Origin: Rhizobiaceae bacterium
GTDB lineage: Bacteria > Pseudomonadota > Alphaproteobacteria > Rhizobiales > Rhizobiaceae
NCBI GenBank assembly: GCA_029233925.1
Contig: JARGOX010000008.1
Location: 1-64,000, forward strand
DNA length: 64,000 nt
Direction of reading: 5' to 3'
Positions within the stretch are counted from its first letter, which is position 1, and every line of letters begins with the position of its first letter. The notes below the pieces were generated by a model. The model was not told the DNA's origin and searched no databases. It saw only the letters and a list, made by a program, of their open reading frames with translations. A program made the position numbers and the translations under genes. This document shows positions 8,116 to 16,990 of this stretch, piece by piece.

Positions 8116-8140
8116 CAGAAAGAGGACAGAAAGAGGACAG
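8116..8140 (+). repeat. 11-bp direct duplication forming the ribosome binding site
   Basis: CAGAAAGAGGA occurs twice in tandem (8116-8126, 8127-8137), ending at the ATG of the AraC-type gene. Both copies carry a Shine-Dalgarno-like AGAGGA; the second is correctly spaced. Confidence 0.8.
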
Positions 8141-9199
8141 ATGGACGACCCGACGCTCGTCAAATTTCCATTGCCGCTGCTGACAGCGCTTCTGTTCTGC
8201 GTGATTGCCGTACTGCTGTGGCGTCTAAAATTGGGCGTCAGGCGGTCAACGGCAATATTCTCCGCTCTGGCCGCTTTCTGCGCAGTTGAAGCCCTTCTGG
8301 TCGCGCTGCGGTTCGGCTATGCAATCGAAATATTGACACCCGTGCAACGCTTGCTGCCCCTGTTGCTGGGTCCCCTGATGTATCTGGGGTTTGCCGCCCT
8401 GACCGTCGGCGCCCCGACATTGCGCAGGATGATGGCCTGTCATCTGGCAGCACCCATCATCGTCCTGGCCCTGTTTCGGCTTTTTCTCGAGAATTTGCGC
8501 CCGCTCGATTGGGTCATCAGCGCCAGCTATCTGTTCTATGGCACCGCCCTGTTGCTTCTCTGGCGAAAGGGTCCAGATGTGTTGACCTATGCCCGATTGG
8601 ACGTGACTCGCAGCCTGTCCAAATGGATGCTGCGCGGTGTCGGGCTTCTGGCATTTGCTCTGGTTCTGGACACCGCGATTGCCTTTGATTTTGCGCTGAA
8701 CCAGGGCGCCCATGCAGCGGCACTGATCTCCTATGGAACGGTCCCGCTGATCGCCCTCCTGCTGGCTGTTCTGGTCACATTGCCGTCAATCCTGTCCGAG
8801 CCTGGCCGCAAAGCTGCTGTGATTTCCAAAGCGGACGAAACGGATAGCGAGACACTCGGCCGACTGAACGATCTCATGCGCAATGATCAGCTCTTTCTGG
8901 ACCCCAATCTTACCGTTCAACGCCTCGCCAGGCGCCTTCATCTGCCTGCCCGTAATATCTCCGCCGCAGTCAATCGGGCAAAGGGCATGAATGTGTCGCA
9001 ATACGTCAACACCTTTCGGCTTGCCTATGCGGCAGACCTCCTTGTGGATGAACATGACAGCGTGGCAAACATTGCGCAGAGATCCGGATTCCTGTCGCGG
9101 TCAAATTTTTATCGAGAGTTCCAGCGCGTCTATGATCAGTCGCCGACAGAATACAGGAGCAACGGATCGCCTGCCAATGGCCAGCCAGCATCGCGATGA
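8141..9199 (+). CDS. membrane-anchored AraC family transcriptional regulator
   Basis: A 352-aa protein. The first 220 residues form about seven hydrophobic helices, and the C-terminal 110 residues are an AraC DNA-binding domain (LTVQRLARRLHLPARNISAA, then SVANIAQRSGFLSRSNFYRE and SPTEYR). This 7TM-AraC architecture is thought to sense a membrane or periplasmic signal. AGAGGACAG precedes ATG 8141. It is divergent from the secreted hydrolase gene, the natural regulatory target. It ends 26 bp from the convergent acyl-CoA synthetase gene. Confidence 0.88.
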   Translation: MDDPTLVKFPLPLLTALLFCVIAVLLWRLKLGVRRSTAIFSALAAFCAVEALLVALRFGYAIEILTPVQRLLPLLLGPLMYLGFAALTVGAPTLRRMMACHLAAPIIVLALFRLFLENLRPLDWVISASYLFYGTALLLLWRKGPDVLTYARLDVTRSLSKWMLRGVGLLAFALVLDTAIAFDFALNQGAHAAALISYGTVPLIALLLAVLVTLPSILSEPGRKAAVISKADETDSETLGRLNDLMRNDQLFLDPNLTVQRLARRLHLPARNISAAVNRAKGMNVSQYVNTFRLAYAADLLVDEHDSVANIAQRSGFLSRSNFYREFQRVYDQSPTEYRSNGSPANGQPASR

Positions 9200-9225
9200 A
9201 ACTGCGATAGGCTGCCCGCCGGGGC

Positions 9226-11082
9226 CTATTGCACTTTGGCTTCGAACAGATAGGCGGCCAGCGCCTTCTCGACAGCAGCAGCAGATGATTGATCGTCCGC
9301 GGCAAGCGTCACCGTTACCCGCATGCCCCGCGCGCCGCCGTCCGCAACGTCGACTACAGCCTTTGGCAGCCCCAAAACATTGTGAACGAGGTCGGTCACA
9401 TGCAACCTGGCCGCTTCGCAACGCAGGCTTGGCTTGTAGATTTTGCCAACAGAGGTCAAAGGCACGGTGTCGATGATGTGGATCTGTTTCGGCCATGCCG
9501 GGCGCTCATTGATCGACGCCTGCGCATGCGCGTGCAATGCTTCTTCGCTAACCGAAGAACCCTTGTGCAACTCCACGAAGCATAGGGGCAATTCGCCCGC
9601 ATAGGCGTCGGGCATGCCGACTGCAGCGGCAAGCGCGACCGCCGAGTGTGTGCTCATGGCGTTTTCGATCATGGCAGGATCAATATTGTGGCCGCTTCTG
9701 ATGATCAGGTCCTTTGAGCGTCCGGCGATGTAAACGCGTCCTTCCAGGTCCTTGTATCCAAGATCGCCGGAATTCAGCCAACCGTCTTCGAAGACACCTT
9801 TGTTGTGTCTGGGGTCGCGGTATCCGGGTGAAACATGTGGACCGCGTATCATCAGAACGCCGATCTCCTTCGGCTCGCAAACCTCTCCCGGACGCCCGTC
9901 AGCGTTCAGGCGCAACACCGCGACTTCGGTGTAGGGCAGGGGCCAGCCAACCGATCCAGTGGCGCCTGAGCCGCACAGCGGATCAATGCTGACCAGGCCT
10001 GAGGATTCGGTCATGCCGAGAATTTCATGGAGCGTCCGCCCGGTCACGTCCTTGAAACGGACGCCAACTGCGGGTGGCAGCAACGCCGCACCGGTGAGGC
10101 CCGCCCGCAAACAACTTATGTCATTGTCTTCCACCGGTACCTGCAGCACAGCGCCAATCGCGGTCGGCACGCCGCCGACCAATGTTGCCTTGTATTGTGC
10201 AACCAGGCGCCAAAAACCCTGCACAATTGCCGGATTGCGCAGGCCTGCAGGCGACATGACCACCAGTTCCACCCCGGCCATGAAGGCGCTCAGTCCCGCG
10301 ACGATCGTACCGGCCACATGAAACAGCGGCAGCGTTGCTGTCACTACATCGTCACTCGTGTAACCGCACATGACGGCTCCCCCAAAGCCGGCGACCAGCT
10401 GGCTGCGATGCGTATGCGCAACGAGTTTGGGTACGCCGGTTGTGCCCCCCGTATGGAAATAGGCCGCAACATCATCTCCGCTGCGCGCTTCGCCAAAGAC
10501 AAGATGATCATGCGGCTGTGCCATCAAGGCGGTATTGAAATCGACCACGCCTTCTTCGCGTGGCGTTCCGGGGGGAGATACACGCACAAGAATCAGACCG
10601 GGAACCTGATCGCGCAATCGCAGCGCCTTTTCCCAGATGTCGAGTTGAGGATGCGGACCAAGGGCGACAAGGATTTTCACATCCGATGCCTTGAGCAATT
10701 CTGCAATGGCGTCGGCCTGCAAGAGAAAATTGATCGGCACGGCATAACCGACCGTCTCCGCCCCCCACAGGGTCACATGGGTCTCCACCAGGGATGGGAG
10801 CATATAGGCCACACCCGGTACCGGGCCTCCCAGTTCCGAGAACATGTTGGCGGCCCCCCGGATCATGCCCAGCAACTGGCTGTAATCCACCCGTCGGGGC
10901 TGTTCGTCAGGCGCGCCAGTCATCAGCATGGAAATGGCCGTCGCATTGGGATGCCGCGTCGCGCTGGCGGTGAACACATCCAGAATACTGCGCTCCGGCA
11001 GCCTCTGTTCAAGTGTCATTTCCGCCTCGAAACGCGCGATATCTTCGCGCGTCTGGATACGTTCATCACCCAAATGTGCCAT
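9226..11082 (-). CDS. acyl-CoA synthetase (AMP-dependent synthetase/ligase)
   Basis: A 618-aa adenylate-forming enzyme that activates a carboxylic acid to its CoA thioester. Core motifs are all visible: the P-loop-like YFHTGGTTGVPKLVAHTH (about 214-231), GMTES (about 354-358), NSGDLG, GRSKDLIIRSG (hinge), and the catalytic lysine in SVGKIYK near the C-terminus. About 85 residues follow that lysine, a longer tail than usual. ATG 11082 has GGGAG upstream; the TTG three bases before it is less likely. The carboxylate substrate is unknown. The gene stands alone, divergent from ugpB. Confidence 0.88.
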   Translation of the reverse strand: MAHLGDERIQTREDIARFEAEMTLEQRLPERSILDVFTASATRHPNATAISMLMTGAPDEQPRRVDYSQLLGMIRGAANMFSELGGPVPGVAYMLPSLVETHVTLWGAETVGYAVPINFLLQADAIAELLKASDVKILVALGPHPQLDIWEKALRLRDQVPGLILVRVSPPGTPREEGVVDFNTALMAQPHDHLVFGEARSGDDVAAYFHTGGTTGVPKLVAHTHRSQLVAGFGGAVMCGYTSDDVVTATLPLFHVAGTIVAGLSAFMAGVELVVMSPAGLRNPAIVQGFWRLVAQYKATLVGGVPTAIGAVLQVPVEDNDISCLRAGLTGAALLPPAVGVRFKDVTGRTLHEILGMTESSGLVSIDPLCGSGATGSVGWPLPYTEVAVLRLNADGRPGEVCEPKEIGVLMIRGPHVSPGYRDPRHNKGVFEDGWLNSGDLGYKDLEGRVYIAGRSKDLIIRSGHNIDPAMIENAMSTHSAVALAAAVGMPDAYAGELPLCFVELHKGSSVSEEALHAHAQASINERPAWPKQIHIIDTVPLTSVGKIYKPSLRCEAARLHVTDLVHNVLGLPKAVVDVADGGARGMRVTVTLAADDQSSAAAVEKALAAYLFEAKVQ

Positions 11083-11154
11083 CAAGGCTTCTCCCGTTCA
11101 AAACCGGCTTGAGGACGTTGCGGCCACCTTTGCCTAACCGGCCCTGCAAGGCAA

Positions 11155-11214
11155 TCCCAATAAGATTTGCCCCAATAAGTTGTTCCCCAGTAGTTGCTGC
11201 CCCAATAAGTTCTG
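11155..11214. repeat. 15-bp tandem repeat, four units
   Basis: Four 15-bp units related to CCCCAATAAGTTGTT lie head to tail (11155-11169, 11170-11184, 11185-11199, 11200-11214). They share CCCCARTARGTT with substitutions. The array lies upstream of the acyl-CoA synthetase start. Confidence 0.85.
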
Positions 11215-11292
11215 GCTGTCGTTCAGCGCGACAAACCAAAGCAGTTGGCCCGCATGCAGCCAAAACATATCGGCGACGTTCACTTTTAGTTC

Positions 11293-11382
11293 GTTTTCAA
11301 CAGTTGTATTCACAAAACTGTTTTCAATTGCATGATAGGCCCTGTGAGGTTACGTTTTGTTTTCGGGTTACGTTCGTTTTCA
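11293..11382 (+). promoter_or_regulatory. candidate ugp control region
   Basis: Upstream of ugpB, AACAGTT (11299-11305) and AACTGTT (11316-11322) form an inverted repeat with a 10-bp gap. GTTTTC recurs near 11293, 11320, 11360 and 11376. GGTTACGTT is directly repeated 18 bp apart (11348 and 11366). I could not find a convincing PhoB box, although ugp operons are often phosphate controlled. Confidence 0.35.
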
Positions 11383-11411
11383 CGCGTTTCCCCCTGAAGG
11401 AGGAAGTTCAC

Positions 11412-12722
11412 ATGAAAAAATATATCGCCGCCGGCCTCGTTGCCGCACTAATGTCAAGCGTTGCGCCTGCCAGCGCCGCCACGCAGATTGATTTCTGGCA
11501 TGCCTTCACCGGCCGTCTTGGAGAGCTTCTTGATGAGCAGGTCTCCAAGTTCAACGCCTCCCAGTCTGATTACACTGTGGTCGCCACCAACAAGGGCAAC
11601 TACTCCGAAACGCTGAATGCCGGTATTGCCGCATTCCGCGCCGGTGAGCAGCCCGACGTTCTCCAGGTTTTCGAAGTCGGCACTGCCACAATGATGGCCG
11701 CCGAGGGGGCGATCAAGCCGGTCTACGAAGTCATGGCGGATTCAGGCCTGCCCTTCGATCAGTCTGTCTATCTTGCCGCGGTTGCCGGGTATTACACCAC
11801 CACCGACGGCCAGATGCTGTCGCTGCCCTACAACTCATCGACCCCGGTCCTCTATGTCAACAAGGACGCGCTCAAGGCCGCCGGTCTTGATCCGGAAATG
11901 GATCTGTCGACCTGGGACATGGTCGGAACGGCTCTCGATGCGCTGAAGGAATCAGGTTCCAAATGCCCGCTGACCACTGCATGGCAGAGCTGGGTGCATC
12001 TGGAAAACCTCTCCGCCTATCACAATGTTCCCTTTGCCACGAAAGAGAACGGTTTTGGCGGACTTGATACCGAACTGAGCTTCAATGGCGACGTTCAGGT
12101 CAAGCACATCGATACGCTTGGTCAGTGGGCCAAGGACGGCAAATTCATCTATTCGGGCCGTCGCAATGAAGGCGGCGCGCCATTCCGCGCTGGTGAATGT
12201 GCGCTGTTTACCGAATCCTCGGCTGGTTATGCCGGCGTGAAGAAGGAAGCCACCTTCGATTTCGCCATCCGGCCATTGCCTTATTGGAGCGATGTTGAAG
12301 GCGCGCCGCAAAACACCATCATCGGTGGCGCATCCCTGTGGGTCCTGGAGGGACAGACAGCGGAAGAATACAAGGGCGTCGCGGCGTTCTTCAACTTCCT
12401 CTCGAGCTCCGATATCCAGGCCAAATGGCATCAGGACACCGGTTACCTGCCGATCACCATGGCGGCCTATGAAGCAACCAAGGCCTCCGGTTTCTACGGT
12501 GAAAACCCCGGCACGGACATCTCCATCATCCAGATGACCGGCAAGGCGCCAACCGCCAATTCCAAGGGATTGCGTCTTGGCAACTTTGACCAGATCCGTG
12601 GCATCATCGATGAAGAACTCGAAGGTGTGTGGAATGGAGCGAAATCCGCCAAAGATGCGCTGGATTCAGCCGTCTCGCGCGGTGACGAACTGCTTCGTCG
12701 TTTTGAGCAGGCAAACCGCTAA
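11412..12722 (+). CDS. sn-glycerol-3-phosphate ABC transporter substrate-binding protein UgpB
   Basis: A 436-aa periplasmic binding protein of the extracellular solute-binding family 1. It has a signal peptide (MKKYIAAGLVAALMSSVAPA, cleavage after SAA). The mature start TQIDFWHAFTGRLGELL and the segments SLPYNSSTPVLYVNKDAL and GGASLWVLEG are typical of UgpB. The ribosome binding site AAGGAGG precedes ATG 11412. It is the first gene of ugpBAEC, and a stable hairpin after it probably sets its higher expression. It captures glycerol-3-phosphate or glycerophosphodiesters for the UgpAE permease. Confidence 0.93.
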   Translation: MKKYIAAGLVAALMSSVAPASAATQIDFWHAFTGRLGELLDEQVSKFNASQSDYTVVATNKGNYSETLNAGIAAFRAGEQPDVLQVFEVGTATMMAAEGAIKPVYEVMADSGLPFDQSVYLAAVAGYYTTTDGQMLSLPYNSSTPVLYVNKDALKAAGLDPEMDLSTWDMVGTALDALKESGSKCPLTTAWQSWVHLENLSAYHNVPFATKENGFGGLDTELSFNGDVQVKHIDTLGQWAKDGKFIYSGRRNEGGAPFRAGECALFTESSAGYAGVKKEATFDFAIRPLPYWSDVEGAPQNTIIGGASLWVLEGQTAEEYKGVAAFFNFLSSSDIQAKWHQDTGYLPITMAAYEATKASGFYGENPGTDISIIQMTGKAPTANSKGLRLGNFDQIRGIIDEELEGVWNGAKSAKDALDSAVSRGDELLRRFEQANR

Positions 12723-12733
12723 AAGCCTTGTTT

Positions 12734-12759
12734 CGGCGGAGCAGTCACATGCTCCGCCG
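12734..12759 (+). terminator. intra-operon stem-loop between ugpB and ugpA
   Basis: A perfect 10-bp stem (CGGCGGAGCA and TGCTCCGCCG) with a 6-base loop and no T-tract. It is probably a 3'-stabiliser or partial attenuator that keeps binding-protein mRNA in excess over permease mRNA, rather than a full terminator. Confidence 0.7.
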
Positions 12760-12784
12760 ATCTTTACTTGCCGTTTGGTGATCC

Positions 12785-13666
12785 ATGGAAAAACGCGTCG
12801 TCTTTAACAACCGCTGGCTGCCCTATCTGCTGGTCGCGCCGCAGTTGCTTGTCACATTCGTGTTTTTCTTCTGGCCGGCAGGCCAGGCGATCTATCAGTC
12901 CGCCTTCATCCCGGATCCGTTCGGTCTCAAGACCCAGTTCGTCGGGCTGGGCAATTTCGAATATCTCTTCGGCAACCGTTATTATCTGGAATCTTTTTCC
13001 ACCACGGCAATCTTCTCCGTGCTGGTGACCGTATCCTCCATGTCGTTTGCCCTGTGGCTTGCGGTGCTGGCCGATCGTGTCATCAAGGGATCGAGCGCTT
13101 ACAGAACCTTGCTGATCTGGCCCTATGCGGTGGCGCCCGCCATTGCCGGGGTTCTGTGGCTTTTCATGTTCAATCCGTTCACCGGCATCATCGCCTGGAT
13201 GTTGTTTCAGGTTGGCTACGTGTGGAACCACAATCTCGACGGTGGCCAGGCCATGGCGCTGGTCGTGGCGGCATCGGCCTGGAAACAGATCAGCTACAAT
13301 TTCCTGTTTTTTCTCGCCGGTCTGCAGGCGATCCCGAAAAGCGTCATCGAGGCCGCGGCGATCGACGGCGCCAGCTTCTGGCGCCGGTTCTGGACAATCA
13401 TCTTTCCGCTGCTGTCGCCGACGACGTTTTTCCTGCTTGTGGTCAATGTCATCTATGCCTTCTTTGATACGTTCGGCGTTATTCACACCATCACGCAAGG
13501 CGGGCCGCAGCAATCGACGACGATTCTCGTCTACAAGGTTTTTGCCGATGGTTTTGTCGGTCAGGATCTTGGATCCTCGGCGGCGCAATCGGTCGTGCTA
13601 CTGGTGCTGGTCGGCATACTGACCGTGGTCCAGTTCCGCTTCATTGAACGACGGGTGCATTACTGA
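12785..13666 (+). CDS. sn-glycerol-3-phosphate ABC transporter permease UgpA
   Basis: A 293-aa inner-membrane permease with six hydrophobic helices. The cytoplasmic EAA loop reads [20 protein letters not shown] (about residues 197-216), the contact site for the ATPase. ATG 12785 lies 62 bp after ugpB, and the stop overlaps the ugpE start (TGATG), indicating translational coupling. It pairs with UgpE to form the channel. Confidence 0.93.
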   Translation: MEKRVVFNNRWLPYLLVAPQLLVTFVFFFWPAGQAIYQSAFIPDPFGLKTQFVGLGNFEYLFGNRYYLESFSTTAIFSVLVTVSSMSFALWLAVLADRVIKGSSAYRTLLIWPYAVAPAIAGVLWLFMFNPFTGIIAWMLFQVGYVWNHNLDGGQAMALVVAASAWKQISYNFLFFLAGLQAIPKSVIEAAAIDGASFWRRFWTIIFPLLSPTTFFLLVVNVIYAFFDTFGVIHTITQGGPQQSTTILVYKVFADGFVGQDLGSSAAQSVVLLVLVGILTVVQFRFIERRVHY

Positions 13667-14511
13667 TGAGCGGCATGGTCGAAAAACGGGGATATGGAAC
13701 CTGGCTGACCCACGCCGCCCTGATTGTCGGCATTGCCATCATTTGTTTCCCCATCTGGATTGCCTTTGTCGCCTCGACAGTGACCCAGGAAGAGTTGATC
13801 CGGCCACCCATGCCCTTGCTGCCGGGACCGCATTTTTTCGACAATTATCTGGAGGCCTTGCTGACCGGTGGCGTGGCGCCGGTGTGGCAGATGCTGCTCA
13901 ACTCGCTGGTCATGGCGCTCGGCATCACCATCGGCAAGATCATTATTTCCTTGTTGTCGGCCTATGCCATCGTCTATTTCAAATTCCGTTTTCGGATGTT
14001 GTTTTTCTGGCTGATCTTCATGACGCTGATGCTGCCGGTCGAGGTCCGCATCGTGCCCACCTATGAAGTGGTGGCGAGCCTCGGCCTGCTCAACAGCTAC
14101 ACCGGGCTGATCCTGCCGCTGATTGCATCGGCAACGGCGACATTCCTGTTCCGGCAATTGTTCATGACCATTCCCGATGAGTTGACTGAAGCTGCCCGCG
14201 TCGATGGCGCCGGGCCTGTCCGCTTCTTCATCGACATCCTGCTGCCGATGTCGCGCACCAACATTGCGGCACTCTTCGTCATCCTGTTCATCTATGGCTG
14301 GAACCAGTATCTCTGGCCATTGCTGATCACCACCGATCCGTCCATGAACACGGTGATCATGGGCATCAAGCAGATGCTGCCCACCGGCGATCAGACCGTC
14401 GAATGGCCGGTGATCATGGCGACGGCCATGTTGGCGATGCTGCCGCCGGTTCTGGTGGTGGTCGGCATGCAGAAACTCTTCGTCAAAGGTCTGGTCGAAA
14501 GCGAGAAATGA
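13666..14511 (+). CDS. sn-glycerol-3-phosphate ABC transporter permease UgpE
   Basis: A 281-aa inner-membrane permease of the binding-protein-dependent transport family with six helices. The EAA loop is EAARVDGAGPVRFFIDILLP (about residues 183-202). Its N-terminus and the conserved YGWNQYLWPLLIT segment near the C-terminus are characteristic of UgpE. The start overlaps the ugpA stop, and it ends 6 bp before ugpC. Confidence 0.93.
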   Translation: MSGMVEKRGYGTWLTHAALIVGIAIICFPIWIAFVASTVTQEELIRPPMPLLPGPHFFDNYLEALLTGGVAPVWQMLLNSLVMALGITIGKIIISLLSAYAIVYFKFRFRMLFFWLIFMTLMLPVEVRIVPTYEVVASLGLLNSYTGLILPLIASATATFLFRQLFMTIPDELTEAARVDGAGPVRFFIDILLPMSRTNIAALFVILFIYGWNQYLWPLLITTDPSMNTVIMGIKQMLPTGDQTVEWPVIMATAMLAMLPPVLVVVGMQKLFVKGLVESEK

Positions 14512-14517
14512 GTTCCC

Positions 14518-15540
14518 ATGGCTGAAATCAGACTTGAAGCGATCAAAAAGAACTACGGCCGCACCGAGGTCATTCACGGCATAGACGCTGAGATCAGCGA
14601 TGGCGAATTCATCGTCATTGTCGGGCCGTCAGGCTGTGGCAAGTCAACGCTCCTGCGCATGGTTGCGGGCCTGGAGACGATCACCTCGGGCGACATTCAC
14701 ATTGGCGACCGCATTGTCAACGATCTGGAGCCGCGCGAGCGCGACATCGCCATGGTGTTTCAGAACTACGCGCTTTATCCGCACATGAGCGTCTTTGACA
14801 ATATGGCCTATGGGCTGAAAATCGCCAAGGTCCCAAAGGCCGAGATCGATTCCCGGGTCCAGGAAGCGGCGCGCATGCTTGAACTGGAACCCTATCTTGA
14901 TCGCAAGCCACGGCAATTGTCCGGCGGCCAGCGCCAGCGCGTTGCCATGGGCCGCGCCATCGTGCGCAAACCGGCTGTCTTTCTGTTTGATGAGCCGCTC
15001 TCCAATCTCGACGCCAAGCTGCGGGTGCAGATGCGCCTGGAGATCAAGGCGCTGCAACGCAAGCTCGGCGTTACTGCCATGTATGTGACCCATGATCAGG
15101 TGGAGGCCATGACCCTGGCTGACCGGATGATTGTCATGAACGCCGGCGTGGCCGAGCAGGTGGGTGCGCCGCTGGACGTCTATGCCAATCCGGCAAGCCT
15201 GTTTGTCGCAGGCTTCATCGGTTCGCCGCCGATGAATGTTCTCAGTCATGAAATCCGGCCGGGCCGGGAAAAACTCGATCCCGGCGCAGTCATCGGCATC
15301 AGGCCCGAACACATCGATCTGGTGGCGCCCGGCGCGGGCCTGATTGATTTCGATGTCGCCTTCTGCGAACCGCTGGGTGCGGAAACGCTGGTGCACGGTG
15401 TCACTGCCGCAGGCGACAAGCTGGTAGTGCGCATTGACGGCGCGGTCACATTGCCCGCTGATGGCGTGCCCATGGGGCTGGCCATCGATCCGGCCCACAT
15501 TCTCGCATTTGACGCATCAGGCCGCCGCAGCGAAGTCTGA
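14518..15540 (+). CDS. sn-glycerol-3-phosphate ABC transporter ATP-binding protein UgpC
   Basis: A 340-aa ATPase of the MalK/UgpC type. It contains Walker [10 protein letters not shown] (about 37-45), Q-loop [10 protein letters not shown], signature LSGGQRQRV (about 134-142), Walker B VFLFDEP and switch THDQ. A C-terminal TOBE-type regulatory domain follows ([11 protein letters not shown]). It is the last gene of the ugpBAEC operon. UgpC drives import and in some bacteria is inhibited by internal phosphate. No glycerophosphodiesterase gene (ugpQ) follows here. Confidence 0.93.
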   Translation: MAEIRLEAIKKNYGRTEVIHGIDAEISDGEFIVIVGPSGCGKSTLLRMVAGLETITSGDIHIGDRIVNDLEPRERDIAMVFQNYALYPHMSVFDNMAYGLKIAKVPKAEIDSRVQEAARMLELEPYLDRKPRQLSGGQRQRVAMGRAIVRKPAVFLFDEPLSNLDAKLRVQMRLEIKALQRKLGVTAMYVTHDQVEAMTLADRMIVMNAGVAEQVGAPLDVYANPASLFVAGFIGSPPMNVLSHEIRPGREKLDPGAVIGIRPEHIDLVAPGAGLIDFDVAFCEPLGAETLVHGVTAAGDKLVVRIDGAVTLPADGVPMGLAIDPAHILAFDASGRRSEV

Positions 15541-15573
15541 GGCGAACGGCTTTGGCGCTGAGAGGCGCTTTGG

Positions 15574-16182
15574 CTACTGCCCGTTGACCAGGCCGAGGAT
15601 CAGCCGCCGGACATTGCCCCCGGCGCCCATCTCCGCCTCTTCGAAGGCGCGAGTGCGGGCCTTGTAGCGGGCGAAGGCGGCCTTGAGGGGCGCCTGTATA
15701 CCGTTGCGTATCTTTTTGCAGTTCGGGTCATTTGGCTGCCGGAAGCCGACGGTTGTATCAAAGATGTCCTGCGCCATGGCGGTGATATATTCGCCATGCA
15801 CGGCTTCGTGGGCGCGGATGCCGGCAATGAAGGTGCGCCAGCGGGCGGCGACGTGCGGAGCCAGATTTTCCGCCGGTTTCGGAAACGTATAGGTGATGGT
15901 CAGGAATGGCCGCGCGGCAGCCAGCACGCAGTCCGTGCCGTCGCGTCTGTAGTCGCGGCCCCATTTCAGGTCAAAATCGGTTTGCGCGATGGCGCTCGCC
16001 GCGCCGCTGCGAATGCGCGGCCCGTTTGCGCCGATCGACTGGTAGAGCGCCGCGCCGGTCGTTCCCGAAATCGCGTAGGTCTTTTCGCCCTTTTTGGCGC
16101 GGATGTCGGCATGGGCAGCCGGGGTAAGGGGCGGCAGGGCGAGGAGGAGCAGGGCGGCGGCGGTTTGGAGGATGTGTTTCAT
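15574..16182 (-). CDS. DUF922 domain secreted protein, putative Zn protease
   Basis: A 202-aa exported protein with a signal peptide (MKHILQTAAALLLLALPPLT, cleavage after HA). The DUF922 domain includes the conserved segment RAHEAVHGEYITAMA, an HExxH-like metal-binding motif (HEAVH) that suggests a zinc-dependent peptidase. The long open frame continues upstream to 16674 into an IS110 relic; ATG 16182 is chosen because the signal peptide starts there. It is convergent with ugpC. The substrate is unknown. Confidence 0.8.
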   Translation of the reverse strand: MKHILQTAAALLLLALPPLTPAAHADIRAKKGEKTYAISGTTGAALYQSIGANGPRIRSGAASAIAQTDFDLKWGRDYRRDGTDCVLAAARPFLTITYTFPKPAENLAPHVAARWRTFIAGIRAHEAVHGEYITAMAQDIFDTTVGFRQPNDPNCKKIRNGIQAPLKAAFARYKARTRAFEEAEMGAGGNVRRLILGLVNGQ

Positions 16183-16317
16183 TGAGTTGTGGTGGTTCTT
16201 TCCGCCCTGGTTTGCCGGATATCTTCGGGCGGCGCGAGCAGTCGTCAGAAGGATATTCATACCAGCCAACGCCGATCTTGCCGCGCTTGATAGACTGCGG
16301 TTCCGTCGCGACCTGGA

Positions 16318-16584
16318 GGGTCTCTTGGTCTTGACGAAGGATTTGACATATTGCGGCGGGATCAACCGCACCTTCTGGCCGAGCTCCTGCAATGAACCTG
16401 CCCAATGATGCGCCCCCGAACAAGCCGCCATGGCAACCAGGCAGGGCGGCGCCGTTGTGAAAAATTCGACCATCTGTGCCCGGCTCAATTTCTTGCGTAA
16501 GACTGGCTGGCCATCCCGATCAGCACAATGAACCTGAAAAACCGAATTTGCCAATCTCAACCCGATTGTTGTAACATTGGCCAT
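16318..16584 (-). pseudogene. IS110-family transposase, 5' fragment
   Basis: About 89 residues from ATG 16584 match the start of IS110/IS1111-type DEDD transposases: TTIGLRLANSVFQVHCADRD, then LVAMAACSGAHHWAGSLQEL and RLIPPQYVKSFVKTKR. The catalytic domain is interrupted right after this point and the rest of the transposase is missing. The usual first aspartate of GxDVAK is replaced (GLRLANS), so the piece is dead. It runs by chance into the DUF922 frame. Confidence 0.8.
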
Positions 16585-16990
16585 GGACGTCTCCTCTACT
16601 GATTTGCCTTGACAAAACCCAATATGGCTCATTTTGAAGTCGTTTGGGGCGTCCATAACAACGACCGTAATCAAAGCACTTTAAACGCGCCATCTCTTCC
16701 GCCGAGGCATGGGTGTACAACGAAAACACCCGCCTTCTCACCCCGAAAAACACAAGAGCCCGATGTCACGCCATTCGTTTCGATTCAGACTCGCAGCAGC
16801 TTCGAGCCGGGCGCTTCGAAGCGCCAAGGGGAAAGTTTGTGAACTCACCGTCGGCGCGGGAGGTTTTGGTTGACTACATGCTGCTTCTTTCACAATATGA
16901 TACCTGAGGTAGAATGCTCCTTCTATTTTTTTTCAAAGCGTTTCCAGCACTGATTGCATTCTGAACCAGCATCAAAAAGGCGCAGTTAAC
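16585..16990. other. intergenic region: IS110 flank and autotransporter promoter region
   Basis: The left part is probably the non-coding end of the IS110 relic. The right part, AT-richer with a run of eight T's near 16927-16935, precedes the autotransporter gene and should hold its promoter. No gene is supported. Confidence 0.4.

Larger units (their letters stand above)
11083..11411. other. intergenic region between acyl-CoA synthetase and ugpB
   Basis: The region holds a 15-bp tandem repeat (11155-11214) and, nearer ugpB, a T-rich control region with an inverted repeat and repeated GTTTTC words. No gene is supported. Confidence 0.6.

Noticed and set aside
10027-11112. 361-codon plus-strand frame opposite the acyl-CoA synthetase
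   Set aside because: Antisense to conserved AMP-binding motifs; composition is not protein-like.
11293-11411. PhoB box upstream of ugpB
   Set aside because: No pair of CTGTCAT-like 7-mers with 4-bp spacing could be found by eye.
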